DNA from: Latrodectus hesperus
Lineage: Eukaryota; Arthropoda; Arachnida; Araneae; Theridiidae
Assembly (NCBI GenBank): GCA_037975125.1
Contig: CM075858.1
Location: 63,281,140 to 63,345,139 of the forward strand
Reading direction: 5' to 3'
Length of the DNA stretch: 64,000 nt
Part shown: piece by piece, positions 1 through 14,210 of the stretch
Numbering within the stretch: the first letter of the stretch is position 1
How the letters are laid out: each line of letters begins with the position of its first letter
Translations under genes and position numbers: made by a program
Notes under the pieces: model-generated
The model's database searches: none
What the model saw: the letters and a program-made list of their open reading frames with translations, nothing else
Told to the model about the DNA's origin: nothing

Positions 1-2800
<2,800 letters not shown>

Positions 2801-2810
2801 AGGTACCAGA
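2801..2810. repeat. Target-site duplication, left copy
   Basis: AGGTACCAGA, repeated perfectly at 3163-3172. The two copies bracket the LINE tail. Confidence 0.85.
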
Positions 2811-3162
2811 ATCGAAACTGCCGTCAAGTTGTGGCTCAGTTTCAACTCCTGACGGGTCACCTGCTCCTAGCTGAACATTTGCACCGTATTGGAATCTTAA
2901 ATTTATCTGATTGTTCGCTCTGCAACTTGACAGAACCCATGACCCACCTCCATCACTGTGCTGCCCCCTGCGTGGCAGCTCTGAATTATCGCTTTATTGC
3001 AAATTAAAGAACTTATGGGGTAATGACTTCGGTCACCTCGTTAACGTTTATGTACTGTATTCATCTGTCTTGGTCTTAGTCTTATGTCTATTTTATGATT
3101 TTTCATGTGTTTTATTTGTGTAATTCCTTGTATTTGCCCTGCCATTGGAAATAAAATAAAAA
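2811..3162 (+). mobile_element. 5'-truncated non-LTR retrotransposon (LINE) tail
   Basis: This is the last ~350 bp of a LINE. Its frame encodes the C-terminal end of ORF2, then a short 3' UTR and an A-rich tail (ends AAATAAAATAAAAA). It is flanked by a perfect 10-bp direct repeat, AGGTACCAGA, at 2801-2810 and 3163-3172, the expected target-site duplication of target-primed insertion. Severe 5' truncation is usual for LINEs. The clade is probably I/Jockey-like, judged from the C-terminal domain. Confidence 0.85.
2813..3007 (+). pseudogene. C-terminal fragment of LINE ORF2 (RNase H-distal zinc-binding region)
   Basis: The frame starting at 2813 and stopping at 3005-3007 encodes about 64 residues. 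It contains the conserved 'LTGH' followed by 'HLHRIGI', then a Cys-Leu-Cys and His-Cys cluster (CSLC ... HHC). This pattern closes the ORF2 product of many arthropod I/R1/Jockey-type LINEs, after the RNase H domain. No start codon or upstream domain remains, since the 5' end of the insertion lies just before it. It is a dead fragment. The 70-residue open frame at 2911 on the same strand is out of phase with this reading and is a shadow. Confidence 0.8.
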
Positions 3163-3172
3163 AGGTACCAGA
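3163..3172. repeat. Target-site duplication, right copy
   Basis: AGGTACCAGA, identical to 2801-2810, directly after the A-rich tail of the LINE fragment. Confidence 0.85.
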
Positions 3173-3690
3173 GTTTAAACATGTGTGAGAATGTGAAACA
3201 AAATCAAAAATTTAAATAATTTCCTTAATAATTTCAAAAATTAGCTAATTAGATTTTATATAAATTACAACTGACAATTTTAAAATTTAAAGATTAGAAG
3301 TTTAATGTATAATGCATTCTCCAATACTGAAACATTTTTACAAGATTCCTTTCAAATTATTAAGCAACAGGTATTATTTCTCAGTATATTCTCGATATAA
3401 TAATAAATTAAACTTAGAAAAGACAAGAAAATATTGTTATATATGTTTTCTCGTATTATTTAAAAAAGCTATAAATAATTTTTGGATTTATATTGTAAAC
3501 GTGGAGAACATATGGAAATAGATAAAATATAGTTCTAATTGTATTCCATTACGGATTCTTCTTTCTTGCATCATCTTGAAGTCAGCCATAATAATTGTTA
3601 GCTGAAAGTAATCAAAATATTTTTGCATATATAATTTTTCAAATGAATGAATTGTTACGCTTTTCTTTCGAACATATTTTGAAGATTATG
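3173..3690. other. Gene-free AT-rich stretch
   Basis: A 69-codon open frame at 3312-3521 is of random composition (Tyr, Ile, Asn and Lys rich) with no recognisable domain, so I do not call it. Confidence 0.5.
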
Positions 3691-3699
3691 TTAATCAAA

Positions 3700-4262
3700 A
3701 AAGTGAAGTATGTGTGTTTTGCGCTTTCTTCATTCAAAATATTCCCACGATAAAATCGTTTTCAGGAACAATTTGCAGACGATTAAACTGGAATGGCAGT
3801 AGCAGTTACAGACGATTCAAAACCTTCCGGAACGTGTCCCCAAATTTGCAAAATTGTTTCCACGCGATAACAGACGATATTCTTATGTTCTATCGCCACT
3901 TCTTGTTTACTCGTGTTCACGTGATCGCACAGCATTAGGTCATTGGGTGAATTTAGCTATGAAAAAGAACATGGCCGCATCCTTTCCACTGTCCTTTGCT
4001 GATACACTTTTATATTCATCTAGCAACTTTGTTCTGTGACCTGAAGACGCGGCATCACACGTGATCGCCCACAAATCGTCGTAATAATTCCGTGAATGAT
4101 TTTGACCTATTCATGAAGTACTTAATTTGCGCCAATTTCGAATAGGAAGAGCATTCGATGTGCATTTTTTCTTCTTGCTTTTGCGCCCTAAGCTGTTGAA
4201 CAGAGAATTTTAGGTCAATTTTTTCTTCTGAAGCAGATGGCAACACTTTCGATTTCATTGCT
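3700..4262. other. GC-elevated island, unassigned
   Basis: This patch is less AT-rich than its surroundings and carries open frames on both strands (3714-3938 and 3854-4039 plus; 4055-4258 minus). The minus frame (67 residues) is charged and could be an exon or a relic of a mobile element. I recognise no domain and see no paired splice sites that make a gene model convincing. Confidence 0.3.
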
Positions 4263-4595
4263 TTTTAACTGAAATAATTATGTTTTTTCTCACATGTGTG
4301 GATAATTTTACTGGTATCTATAATAAGGTTATATTCTTTTATTATTTATGCTTTTTTGCTATAAAAATATTTTTTAAGCATAGATATTCTATTTCATAAA
4401 TTTAAATTTATTTAAAATAGACACTGAATTGAAATAAAGACAGTTTACATTTTTTATATTACATTTTTCAATTAATGTTTCAATTAAAATTTTCAAAAAT
4501 AATGAATCAAATTTATTATTTTCTACTTTGGAAGCTACTAAGAATCTAAAGTTTCCTCATTTTCTTGCACTTGTTTTTATTTTTAATTTGATAGG

Positions 4596-4599
<4 letters not shown>

Positions 4600-4665
<66 letters not shown>
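4600..4665. repeat. (TA)n microsatellite
   Basis: About 65 bp of TA with one C interruption near 4631. Confidence 0.97.
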
Positions 4666-4667
<2 letters not shown>

Positions 4668-6734
4668 CAATTTCAGCTGATTTAACTAGTTAAAATGAGT
4701 AAACTTATCAAGTTGATTATAAACTTCAGCTTATTTACCGTGACAGTTGTTTAATACTCAGTTTATGCACATCATCTTTCTTGTCTTTTATAAATCGTTT
4801 GCTCCGAATAAATCGCTTATAAATCGTCTCAGCTTAGGTGTGGGTGTTTTTTATTGTTTGTGGAATCCATTTTAAACGGTAGCTCGCGTTCAAAACAGCC
4901 CTCGTGTGCAAAAACTCTCTGCAAAATGACAACCTAAAAATAATGAAATTGATATCATTAAATTTGTATTTATATCTTAATTTTTTGACTGATAATTTCT
5001 GCCAATCTTTGAAGAATTACTTTTGCTTTTATATCAAATTTAGAACGGGTGTTTTCAGGATTTTTTCAATCTCTTTTTCCGTGTCACAAGAACTAAAATT
5101 TTGCCAACAAAATTATATTGTCTCCATCAGTATATTCAATTGAGACAAAATAAATATTTCCTTATAAATTAAATTTAAACAAATAAAGATATTGTCATCA
5201 TAAATTTCTAAATAAAATTTTTATTTGTGAACATAACATTATATATTTATCTAAAATATTAGTATACTATAAAAATATATTCATTATTTCCAAAAAATAA
5301 GCTTATTTTACTATTTTCCTATTCTAAGGAGTAACCAGGGGATATAATCACCAATCTATAATATATTTAGAGAATAATACTTCAAACATACACAGTGTAT
5401 GTGCGCTTTGTGTATAAAAATATTTCTTGACTGAAAAATCAAATACCAATGAAATATTAATTTGCATAATCAATTTCTATATTATTCCCAAATAAAATAA
5501 AAATTTTATTTCATAGCTGGGCTGTTTAGATTTTCATAGCATATTTAAGCATTTGCAGTTTCTAAAATTTTAGGACCACAGCCATAATCTTGATTCATTT
5601 AGTTCATTTTAGTTAAGTGTTCTTTTTCTTTAAGTACGTGTAGTTTAATATCAGTAATTTTATCCTTCGACTGTACTCATTAAAATAACACACATCACAA
5701 ATGCTGAAACTGATGCTATTAGTCTTCATCTTGGGAATCACTTAAAATCCATTTATATAAAAACTAACCTTAATCATGATAATAACAAAAAAAATAGATG
5801 ATGATTTTCAAATATTTCATTGTGAACGTAAATAGGAGAATTGTTGTTTTACCCTTTTATAACAAAAAATTTTCAATGACCTTTTGGGGTGTACGTTAAC
5901 CTTCGCTACTGCGTTAATCTTTTTTACTGAAACACGTTCAGTTCAAAGCTCATTCTGAAATTGTATGCAATCACACCTGGGGACTAGTACAATAGGCGGT
6001 ACTTTTGTAAGCAGTAAACCGACTACAAAGAAGACTACGGGGAATGTATAGGGGTTGAGAAACATGTGAACTATACACCTGGACCACCCCTGGGAAACTG
6101 TTACCATTTTATGAACTTTTTTTTTAACTAGTTTAAAAATTATGTTTATAGTATGTGAATAACGTGATATTATTTGTCTACTAAAGAGAAAATGCAGCCT
6201 AATTTTTAAAATATTTCACAAAATTAAAATTTTACTGTCGATATTCATAAAGGTTTAACGTCAAAATTGGCTCCGTGAAAAACGAATTAAAAAATTATCC
6301 CAAGAAAAGAATTTCAGATCTGTGTTTTAAAGATGAAATATTTTTATTGCAATAAATATTATTCCATTGCAGATGATTATTTCAGTATTATATTATTTTA
6401 AGTGCATAATGTTTAGTCACACAAAATGAATTTATACTGTTTGTTGAATGCCAAGAGTTTATACCAAATATTATTGCATGGCTAATGACTACTTTAAAAA
6501 TATTATATTATTTTAAGCGCATATTTTGTTGAATGCCAAGAGTTAGTTTGAAAATTTTGCTATAAGTATTCCATAAATAAGCTTTTACTCAAAGCTATTA
6601 TTTAAATTAAAAATAGTATCAAAAACAAGATACAAAATTTTATATAATTTGATCATGGTGAATAAATTATTTAGAAAAACGATATGCGCAATTAAAGTAT
6701 TTTCCTAAATACAAGAATTATTAATAATTTCCCA
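4666..6734. other. Gene-free AT-rich stretch
   Basis: No gene recognised. Patches near 4735-4920 and 5880-6115 are more complex than the AT background and could be old repeat or regulatory sequence. The 79-codon frame at 4904-5143 has no recognisable domain. Confidence 0.5.
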
Positions 6735-6735
6735 T

Positions 6736-6850
6736 AGGTAGGTTAGCATTCTTCAGAGTGAAAGCTCTGGGTTCGATCCCAGACACAGTCAAGCAACGGA
6801 AGATGAATTTTGTTTGGTGAGAGTGGCTGGGAATTTAAAGTATATCGTGT
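6736..6850 (+). repeat. tRNA-derived SINE-like fragment
   Basis: Contains a pol III B-box match, GGTTCGATCCC, at about 6771-6781. About 30 nt upstream is an A-box-like segment (TAGGTTAGCATTC). The spacing resembles a tRNA, but the acceptor stem does not close and the sequence runs on into a non-tRNA body, so a SINE head is more likely than a tRNA gene. A similar head is seen in reverse near 11800-11875. Confidence 0.5.
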
Positions 6851-8113
6851 CATGGTTTTTGCCATTAATTAGTTGCAGATGAGTGTCATTTAAGAGTTAT
6901 TTACTATGGCTTTATCATAATTACTTTTAGAAGACATTTTAATAATCATTCAATTAATTCTGCTCATAAATATTAATGAATGAACAATAAATCATTAAAA
7001 AAATCTATTTGCACAGTTATATTTGATAAAAATATTACATTTGGTTTTTATATGAATTTCCTAAAAAGTATAATAGTTTAAATGTTGCTTGATAATTAAT
7101 TTATGTGCAATTCAACAAATAGCTGTCTTTTCAAAACATTTTTCATATTAAATTTGGTTAAAATTTAAAAAAATACTCATAATTCAATATTTGAAGATCA
7201 TTGGTGGTGACTGGGATTTAAAACTAATTTTAGATGAAAAAAATATATATATAGCTATATAATGATGAATATATAAATTCTATCCTATAAAACAAAACGT
7301 AAAACTGATAGGATTTGATCTAGAAATTAGCTTTGCGAATGATGGAAAGACTTCAGAATTTACTTTTATTCTTAAAATTCCTTATTTATTAATTTGAATG
7401 ATAATTATGATATTAAGTTATATTTTTTAAACTAATACAGTATGAATATCAGAGCTTCCTGACTGCATTTCGTATAAGTTATGCCCTTTAAAACATAAAA
7501 AAATATGTTTAGCATTATTTCTGCATTCGTAGAATTGCTTGTAAATTATTAGATTGCTACCACTAAAACTCTAGCTTTAATGCAAAAAAATACTTTGTAG
7601 AGTATGTTGAGATTCTATCACAAGAAGAAAAACTGATTCAACCCCACCGCTAGTACTTAATCTTATTGGATCTCATCAAAGCACGTGACTATAGGTAATT
7701 GGTTTGGGAGAATTATGGGTAAAAAGTACGCTGACAGAATAATGAGGAAAGATATATTATTGAGACTAAAGCTCGAGAGATTGGAAAAATCTAGTCTTTT
7801 TCGCAGTCCAATAAAGTCTTGCAATATATTGAGGAAATAATCTCTGACGTTACTTGAAGTACTTGAAATATTTTTACTATTCATATTTTTATGCCAATAC
7901 TTGATTTATATGTATATATAACAATTTAAATTGAATTAATTAATAAAAAGTCACATTTATAGACTTTTATAATATTAAAAAGAATTTTTATTATGTGTGA
8001 AAGTGTGAAAGATGTGTACAGAAAGTTGTAAATGTGTATTTACGTATTTTAACATGATATTTTTTCCTTTATAGAATATATAAATTTATCACTAAGCGAA
8101 AATCAATTACTTT
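6851..8113. other. Gene-free AT-rich stretch
   Basis: No gene recognised. The 73-codon minus-strand frame at 7663-7884 lies in a slightly GC-richer patch (7620-7880). It is hydrophobic, but I can assign no domain. Confidence 0.5.
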
Positions 8114-8262
8114 GAATTACCAAGGTAATGTGCAGATTAACTAGGATGATTCGTTAAAAGGTGAAAATCTAAGCCATATCTGAGATTACCTTGGTAATCT
8201 AATAATAATTAGATTACCTTGCAAAAATTACCTAGATAATTTGCACGTTACTTGCTAATTAT
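8114..8262. repeat. Decayed inverted repeat (hairpin or MITE-like)
   Basis: The ~36-bp segment at 8114-8149 pairs imperfectly with 8227-8262 in reverse complement. The interval contains further copies of the GATTACCTTGGTAATC word. No transposase or clear target duplication is visible. Confidence 0.45.
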
Positions 8263-8728
8263 TTGTTAACATGAAAATAAGCGTTTTGCTGTTCTGCATA
8301 CTCAAATTAATAAAACGTTATTTATATAGCAGTATTTAAAGAGTTATATATTAATATTAAAGTTAATGCAACCAAGCAGAGTTAAAATAAATTGATTAAA
8401 GGAATCAAAGATCAATAGTTTAAAACTGTAGTGCAAAAAATCAAATTGTTTAATACATTATTATTAATGAGAAAATCAATATTATATTATTTATTTTTCA
8501 CATCTACGAAATCCAGTAAACCATCAAACAATCAACAAATTTAGTCTACACAATTGAACAATCAACTTTTGAACTCTAACGATACAGAAGTTGTTAATAT
8601 GCCCTTAAATTAGACACTGCAACTGGTTCTACAATTTAAGAGCTAAACAATTAGTCTGAAGATTAGTTAGGTGATGTGCTTATAAACGGTTGTCGAGTTC
8701 TACTGGTAATACTTTGTTTGTATCTATG
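8263..8728. other. Gene-free AT-rich stretch
   Basis: Nothing recognised between the inverted repeat and the mariner element. Confidence 0.5.
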
Positions 8729-8730
8729 TA

Positions 8731-8782
8731 CGAGGTTTGTCCATAAAATACGTATAAAAGTTGAATAATAACTTTATTTTAC
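8731..8782 (+). repeat. Mariner 5' terminal inverted repeat
   Basis: Starts CGAGGTTTGTCC and matches the reverse complement of 9361-9412 with two mismatches in the outer 30 nt. Confidence 0.9.
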
Positions 8783-8936
8783 TGTTTGCAGTCGCCGCCA
8801 GGTGGCACTATTGCTGTAACCAATCCCATCAACGCTCAGTTCGAGTCAGACCACTCTGTGTGTAAGTAGGAGTATGCGGCTGCTTGTTGAAAGTTACTCT
8901 TTTTCACCTGCCGTCGGCATGGAGCTCTCTCTCATT

Positions 8937-9358
8937 GAGTAACAGAGCCAGAGAGTGAACGGAAATTTTTACGTTGAAGTCTTGACAAGTCTCAGAGCTC
9001 GTGTGGCCCAAGTTCGACCGTATTTGGCAAAAGGGGGCAGGTGGATGCTTCATAACGACAATGTGCCCGCTCACATGTCGCTCGTTGTGCGTGACTTTTT
9101 GGCCCGAAGCTCAATCATCGTTACAGACTACCCGATTTAGCCCCTTGTGACTTCTTGTTCCCTAAATGCAAAATGGGGTTTCGGGGGCGGCACTTGGGAG
9201 ATGTGGAAGGCATCAAGGCAGAAACGATACGGCAACTGAACAGCATCACAACTGAAGGCTTTCAGCAATGTTATCAAGAGTGGAAACGGCGATGGCAGAA
9301 GTGTATCTCTTCCCAGGGTGAGTACTTTGAAGGAGATCCTATTGTAATAGCTGAATAA
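8937..9358 (+). pseudogene. Mariner transposase, C-terminal part only
   Basis: Two overlapping-phase open pieces (8955-9140 and 9155-9358) read as the C-terminal half of a mariner transposase. The first piece has the FYVEVL segment and the second catalytic Asp in HNDN. The second starts at DLAPCD (third catalytic Asp, about 9128-9145) and ends with the family-typical tail 'W..RW.KCI...G.YFEGD'. A small deletion shifts the frame between them, losing the usual residues between VTDYP and PDLAPCD. The helix-turn-helix DNA-binding domain and first catalytic Asp are absent because the 5' coding half was deleted. It cannot encode an active enzyme but keeps the ends needed for mobilisation in trans. 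Confidence 0.88.
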
Positions 9359-9360
9359 CT

Positions 9361-9412
9361 GTAAAATAAAGTTATTAATCAGCTTTTATACGTATTTTCC
9401 GGACAAACCTCG
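9361..9412 (-). repeat. Mariner 3' terminal inverted repeat
   Basis: Reverse complement begins CGAGGTTTGTCCGG; followed by the TA target duplication at 9413-9414. Confidence 0.9.
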
Positions 9413-9414
9413 TA

Positions 9415-10194
9415 TAAGGGATCTTCATTCGCAGGAAAGTTTACGATGTTTTCGTTCGCAAATATGTATCATGTGCGTATAGTTCATTTTGCAAAAACAT
9501 GCATTTTAAAAAATTTAAAATAATTTATGTATTTATACGTTATTTGCTATTCCTTAAAATTTATGATACAATTTGATTCTTCGGGTTTAGATTGGTCATC
9601 GCTTTTCATCTTAGATAAATTAACCTGAGTGCGTTAAAAATATGGAACATTTCTTCAGTTTTACAAAATATTCTAAAAAAAGAGTTTTTTTATTTTTTAT
9701 TTTAATAAAATTGATTTTCTTTTCTTTTCAATTTACTCTATGGTTTTTCCTATCTCCTATTGACTTAATATTTTTGTACAAAATATGTTCTCTATGCACA
9801 TTATTATTTATGACTTTCGTTTAATAAAAGAATATATCATTTAATTACAAGTTTCATGAATAAATTTTAAATCATTCTCTTTTAAAAACACTTAATTTCT
9901 CCAATTGTTGATTTAAAGTAAAATATTCCTTTTTCGAAAGAAAGGTTTCCATGCAAATTAATTATACCCATAAGAATTTCCGAAACTACAGCTTCCGACA
10001 TGTTAAAAAGTTCCAAACTCATCCCAACTTGCATTTATGTATGACATGTATACATATGTATGTATATATATTTACTGGATGTATAATTATACATGCATAC
10101 AAAATATTATAAGGAAAATATGCATGCATGTAAATATAATTATGCATGTACGTATATAATCTATATTTCATACACTGTATTGACATGCATTTAC
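9415..10194. other. Gene-free AT-rich stretch
   Basis: No gene recognised. 10020-10190 is rich in ATGCAT/TGCATG words, a low-complexity microsatellite-like patch immediately before a SINE. Confidence 0.5.
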
Positions 10195-10427
10195 GGCCAT
10201 GGTAGCCTAGTAGTTTGGGCATCAGGCTCTCTAGGCCGATGCTGGTACCACGTACGAACCCAGCCCCTCCATACTAGGTCATCGGCCTCTCGTAAGGAGG
10301 GTCTGGGTTCGATTCCCAATGTCACCAAAGACCCACCGAGTACATGCGATATACGCTCGTTAAATCTGTGGAATCGAAAGTCCTGTGGTCGGTCGTTGAG
10401 CAGTTACCATGAGTGTAATGGTCTGGA
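10195..10427 (+). repeat. tRNA-derived SINE, family A, copy 1
   Basis: The head has an A-box-like GGTAGCCTAGTAGTTTGGG and a B-box GGGTTCGATTCCC at about 10305-10317. The body includes GTCCTGTGGTCGGTCGTTGA and ends TGGTCTGGA. The same head and body occur in reverse at 45682-45858, which establishes a dispersed family. This copy has about 55 extra bases between the A and B boxes compared with the other. Open frames across it (for example 10093-10455) are not genes. Confidence 0.88.
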
Positions 10428-10869
10428 GAAAATTTCCTCCTTTTTTAATGGATAAAATAATCTGCATCTGCTAACAAGGAAATAAGTAATGAACATTTCT
10501 GGAGTAATTTTTTTGCTACAGAAACACTTAAAATATAAATCTTCCCACAGTTTCCTGTTCCATCATTTCATTTCATTTCGATGCTGATTTTGTTTCATGC
10601 GGCTCCATTGTTATTCAAATAGTTGAAAAAAAGATAACAAATTTAGGTATTTGATCTTTTTCCCATTTCTCGCATATTTTAATCATTTTATCAGATTCAA
10701 GATTTTATTTACTTTAAAAGTCTGAAGCTGAAACTAAAATGGAAAAAATAAATCGGCGTCCTTTGAGAGTGTGGGAAAAGAATAAGTGATGTAGGTCACT
10801 CCTAATCTCAGTATGATTTAAAACCAAAGATTTAATATTTTTAATTATTAAGCGGTCCGATACCGGTTA
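10428..10869. other. Gene-free AT-rich stretch
   Basis: Nothing recognised between the SINE and the tandem array. Confidence 0.5.
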
Positions 10870-11480
10870 TGACACGAGTTGAGTGCTTATGAAAATTTTT
10901 TTCACGTTTCTCCAGATCCACAGTAAATTTGATAAGACATTTACAAATTTTAAATTAAAATATCTGTCGTATTCATTTCGTTCTTATCTGTGTGATTTAT
11001 TAGTCTTTTCTTATTAAGATGGTGCCAGTTAATTTATTGAAAATATTCTTACCAAATTCTTAAATATAAAGGACCAGTGACCTAAAGCACCAACGGGTAG
11101 ATAAATATAAAGTTAATAAATGAAATTTACGATTTAAATGAAAAGTTTATTTAATGATAATATTTTTTTAAAATCTTTATAGCTCAACAGAAAATTTAAT
11201 AAAGTAATTTAAATTTTTAAGTTAAAATATTATTTTTGGTTTTTCTCCTGGTTACTTATTCCTTTTTTCTTATGATGATAGTGGTACCTTAGTTTAACGT
11301 TTTTATAAAAAATGTACCCTTCCTTGACATAAAGGACAAATAAAGAGATAATAAATGAAATTTATAATTTCATTTAAAAGAACTTTTAAATGCTTATGAA
11401 AGATTTTTTGCAGGTCCTTATCACTTTACAAAATATTTTAAGGTAATTTAAATTTCAAGTTGAAATTCCATCAGCTTGCT
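10870..11480. repeat. Decayed tandem array, unit about 240-270 bp, about 2.5 copies
   Basis: Corresponding landmarks recur. 'GCTTATGAAA' blocks occur near 10885 and 11390, with a diverged counterpart near 11152. 'ATAAAGGAC' followed by 'AATAAATGAAATTTA' occurs near 11068-11130 and again near 11331-11375. 'AATTTTAAATTAAAATAT'-like blocks occur near 10948, 11207 and 11450. Copies are heavily diverged and no coding frame is shared. Confidence 0.6.
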
Positions 11481-11639
11481 TTTTTTGAGAATAATTAAAT
11501 CTTTTTAAAAGATAATAATTGTTAATTAAATGCTTTTAAAATAAAAAATATGTCCTCCTCATTTTCTTAAAGTATATAACTAACCGAAATTTAAACAAAT
11601 ATAAATTTAACAAAGGGAATTTTAATTCAGAGTAATGCA

Positions 11640-11875
11640 TAGTCTAATAGTCTACAGCGTTGTAAGTCAATATCGACTACATAAGCTGCATGGTGAAAGG
11701 CCTTTCTGTAGATAAATTCTATAGCCGCATTTACAAGTCGACTAGACGACTTTGCATGCAGAAAGAAGAAATACAAAATTTATCTTTTGTCATTTAACAC
11801 TGAAGGAATCGAATCCGGAACCTTTCACCTTGAAACGTATTGGTCTATCACAAGGTCACAATGCGCCTTTAATAA
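11640..11875 (-). repeat. tRNA-derived SINE-like copy
   Basis: Read on the minus strand, the head near 11875-11805 carries a B-box (GGATTCGATTCC) preceded by GTGAAAGG, as in the 6736-6850 fragment. The body runs towards 11640. No canonical tRNA fold closes. Confidence 0.5.
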
Positions 11876-13084
11876 ATCAAATTATTATTTTAATCAAAAA
11901 CAAACTTTGTAATAATAGCAAATTATTGTAATATTTCGTAGGGATTACATTCACAATATTTTGTATGGCCCTTTTAATAATAAAACATATAAAGATTACT
12001 GAAATGAAATACTGTTTAAATTATAATTGCTGTCTTTGGTATAGTGTTTGTAAATAATGAAATTTTATATGTTTGATGTAAAGTTTATTATTGCAAAAAT
12101 ATCACCCCAACCGATTTCTTGGTAGTTCCGAAACACCAATACTTTGATGAATATAAATAATTTGATGAATAAAATTTATGAAAGACATTTATGATTTAAA
12201 TCAAAAACAAATTTGATTTTAAAATGATTGATGTTTCCCATATTCATAAATTCAGAAGGTTTAACAAGAACACTTTCTTCTCGCTTTTAATCATAATGGA
12301 TGCTGAAAATACTTAACCTTCTAGATCAAAATGCCTTTTTCAATGAAAATTGATATGATGGTAGAATGAAATTTTATTTATTTGATTTATTATGAGTTTC
12401 TCTGTTAAGAATCCATTTCTATAAAAATCATTTTTCAAGTTGTTCTTGATATCTTTTGTCATATTTATATCAGTGTTCATAAAAAAAAGCGTTGGAATCG
12501 TTCATTTGCAAATGAAACTTTAAAAAGTTGGATTATGAAAAAAGATTCATAAAAATCAGCAACATATCTGGAAACAATCATCTTGTCGGGAAATTCCATT
12601 CTATATATTTTATTGATATAATATATTGATTCGCGTGGATATTCTTAATCGCCTAGCGAAGTTAAGCAATATTTTTTCCACGGTGTGTTCACATTTTGTA
12701 CCAAACATCACAGTCTAAGTATCTCATATATGATTTTTTAGAAAGAAAATGCGGCCTATTTGCTTATTACAATACTATATAAAAGTAAAAATATTTATTA
12801 CATTAGATTATTTGAAAAGCAAAAATATTTTTATTCCTCTTTAGCTTATTTAAAATATTAATTTCTTTAAATACTAATCTTTACTTAGAACAATAAAATA
12901 AGATATTCATGTATTTTCATCAAATAGATTTTTTATTGGTCAGTAATAATAAATAAGATGAGAGAATCATTTGTTTATCTCTAAGTTCAAAATATAAAAA
13001 TTTCTAAAGGTAAATTACATTACCTTAACTATAAAGTAGAATATTATGTTACATTCATGTGATGATGGACTAGTAAGCCACAAC
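11876..13084. other. Gene-free AT-rich stretch
   Basis: No gene or clear repeat recognised. Confidence 0.5.
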
Positions 13085-13685
13085 GGATATGGATAACGGA
13101 ATGGAATGATATTGTCCTTACTGACAAGTCCTGCTTCGATCTGCAACACCATGATGGTCGGATTCGAGTTGGCAGACACCATAAGGACAGACTGCAGAAC
13201 TGTTACATTATGCATCGCCATATTGGCCTCGCACTTGTTATATCATGGTTTGTGGTATATTGGATTTCCCTCTCGAATCCTTCTAGCACAGATTACCGGT
13301 ATATCAAATAACCAGCGCTGCATCTCTGAGGATTTGGAGCCTGTTTTCCACCCACGCCTTCAACACTTGTCATCAACCATATTTCAACAGGGTAATACAC
13401 GACTGTACATTTCTCACGATGTTCAAGAATTCTTCTTTATTCATCCGACTGAATCGCAACTTTGGCATGCTTGCTTAACCCAATTACCGAAAATCGAGAA
13501 CTTGCTAAATGCAAAAAATGGCTTGCTATACACCACCCATTGCTATACCAGAGTAACTGTGGCAATATGTAGAAGCCGCATTAACTGTTATGCCTCAATT
13601 TCACATCCAAAGTTTCTTTGAATCTATGATGAATCGAGTGGCAACTGATATTGCAGTTATATAACGGTGGCTTCTGATTTTTTTA
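13085..13685 (+). pseudogene. Tc1-like transposase relic (C-terminal two thirds)
   Basis: Tc1/mariner-superfamily DDE transposase remains in several frames. Early part: a degenerate first catalytic motif (LTDKS for the usual TDES), then the LQHHDGRIRV stretch. After about 13290 the frame of the 13106-13621 open reading frame becomes the transposase frame. It shows FQQGN, where the second catalytic Asp is replaced by Gly, then VQEFFF and KIENL, which keeps the third catalytic Glu. The end near 13650-13680 matches the C-terminus of related copies. The 5' third and both terminal repeats are missing. It is closest to the relic at 26030-26668 and more distant from the element at 42365-43763. Confidence 0.82.
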
Positions 13686-13689
13686 TAGT

Positions 13690-14198
13690 ACTGATTATGT
13701 CATCATTTACCCTACATAAAATGCTGCAATTTAAATAATTTACTTTCAAACAAATAAATTTTGTGATATCTCTAGTCTTTCTCATGTCGCATTTTGGATA
13801 AAAAGCTGTAAAAATAATATCTTTAAATATTTTATCAAGGTATAGTTAATCTTTGATATGTGATTGTAGAAAATATGGTTTATATTCTTATAATATTGTT
13901 TTATGTTAATGTCCTTGCTTTTGAGAAATTGCATTGGTATTTTAGCTCATTTTTTTGGTCCAAATATTCTCTCTAGAGTAATTTAAAAAACATATACACA
14001 CAAATTTATAAATTGTTTATCCTTCATGAAAGAAAAGAAATGTTTCCTTCCTAAATTTTTTACCTAGTTTAATTTATTATATGGATTGAAATTAAAGTTT
14101 GCAAATATTGCAGCTAGTAAAATATTAAAAAATAGAATTTTGTAGAATAAAGCAGATATATTGTTGTATCTTTATTGAAAAAATAGCATTTTTACACC
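13690..14198. other. Gene-free AT-rich stretch
   Basis: Nothing recognised upstream of the LINE insertion target duplication. Confidence 0.5.
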
Positions 14199-14210
14199 TT
14201 GAATACAATT
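14199..14210. repeat. Target-site duplication, left copy
   Basis: TTGAATACAATT, identical to 15223-15234. Confidence 0.92.

Larger units (their letters stand above)
8731..9412 (+). mobile_element. Internally deleted mariner element with intact ends
   Basis: A 682-bp mariner-family DNA transposon. Both ends begin CGAGGTTTGTCC and form ~52-bp terminal inverted repeats with few mismatches (8731-8782 and 9361-9412). They are flanked by TA dinucleotides (8729-8730, 9413-9414), the standard mariner target duplication. A complete mariner is about 1.3 kb; the missing half is the N-terminal transposase coding region. The remaining internal sequence encodes the C-terminal part of a transposase. Confidence 0.93.

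Noticed and set aside
10093..10455. 120-codon plus-strand frame
   Set aside because: Runs through a tRNA-derived SINE; no protein family resemblance.
13015..13221. 68-codon minus-strand frame
   Set aside because: Antisense of the Tc1-like relic.
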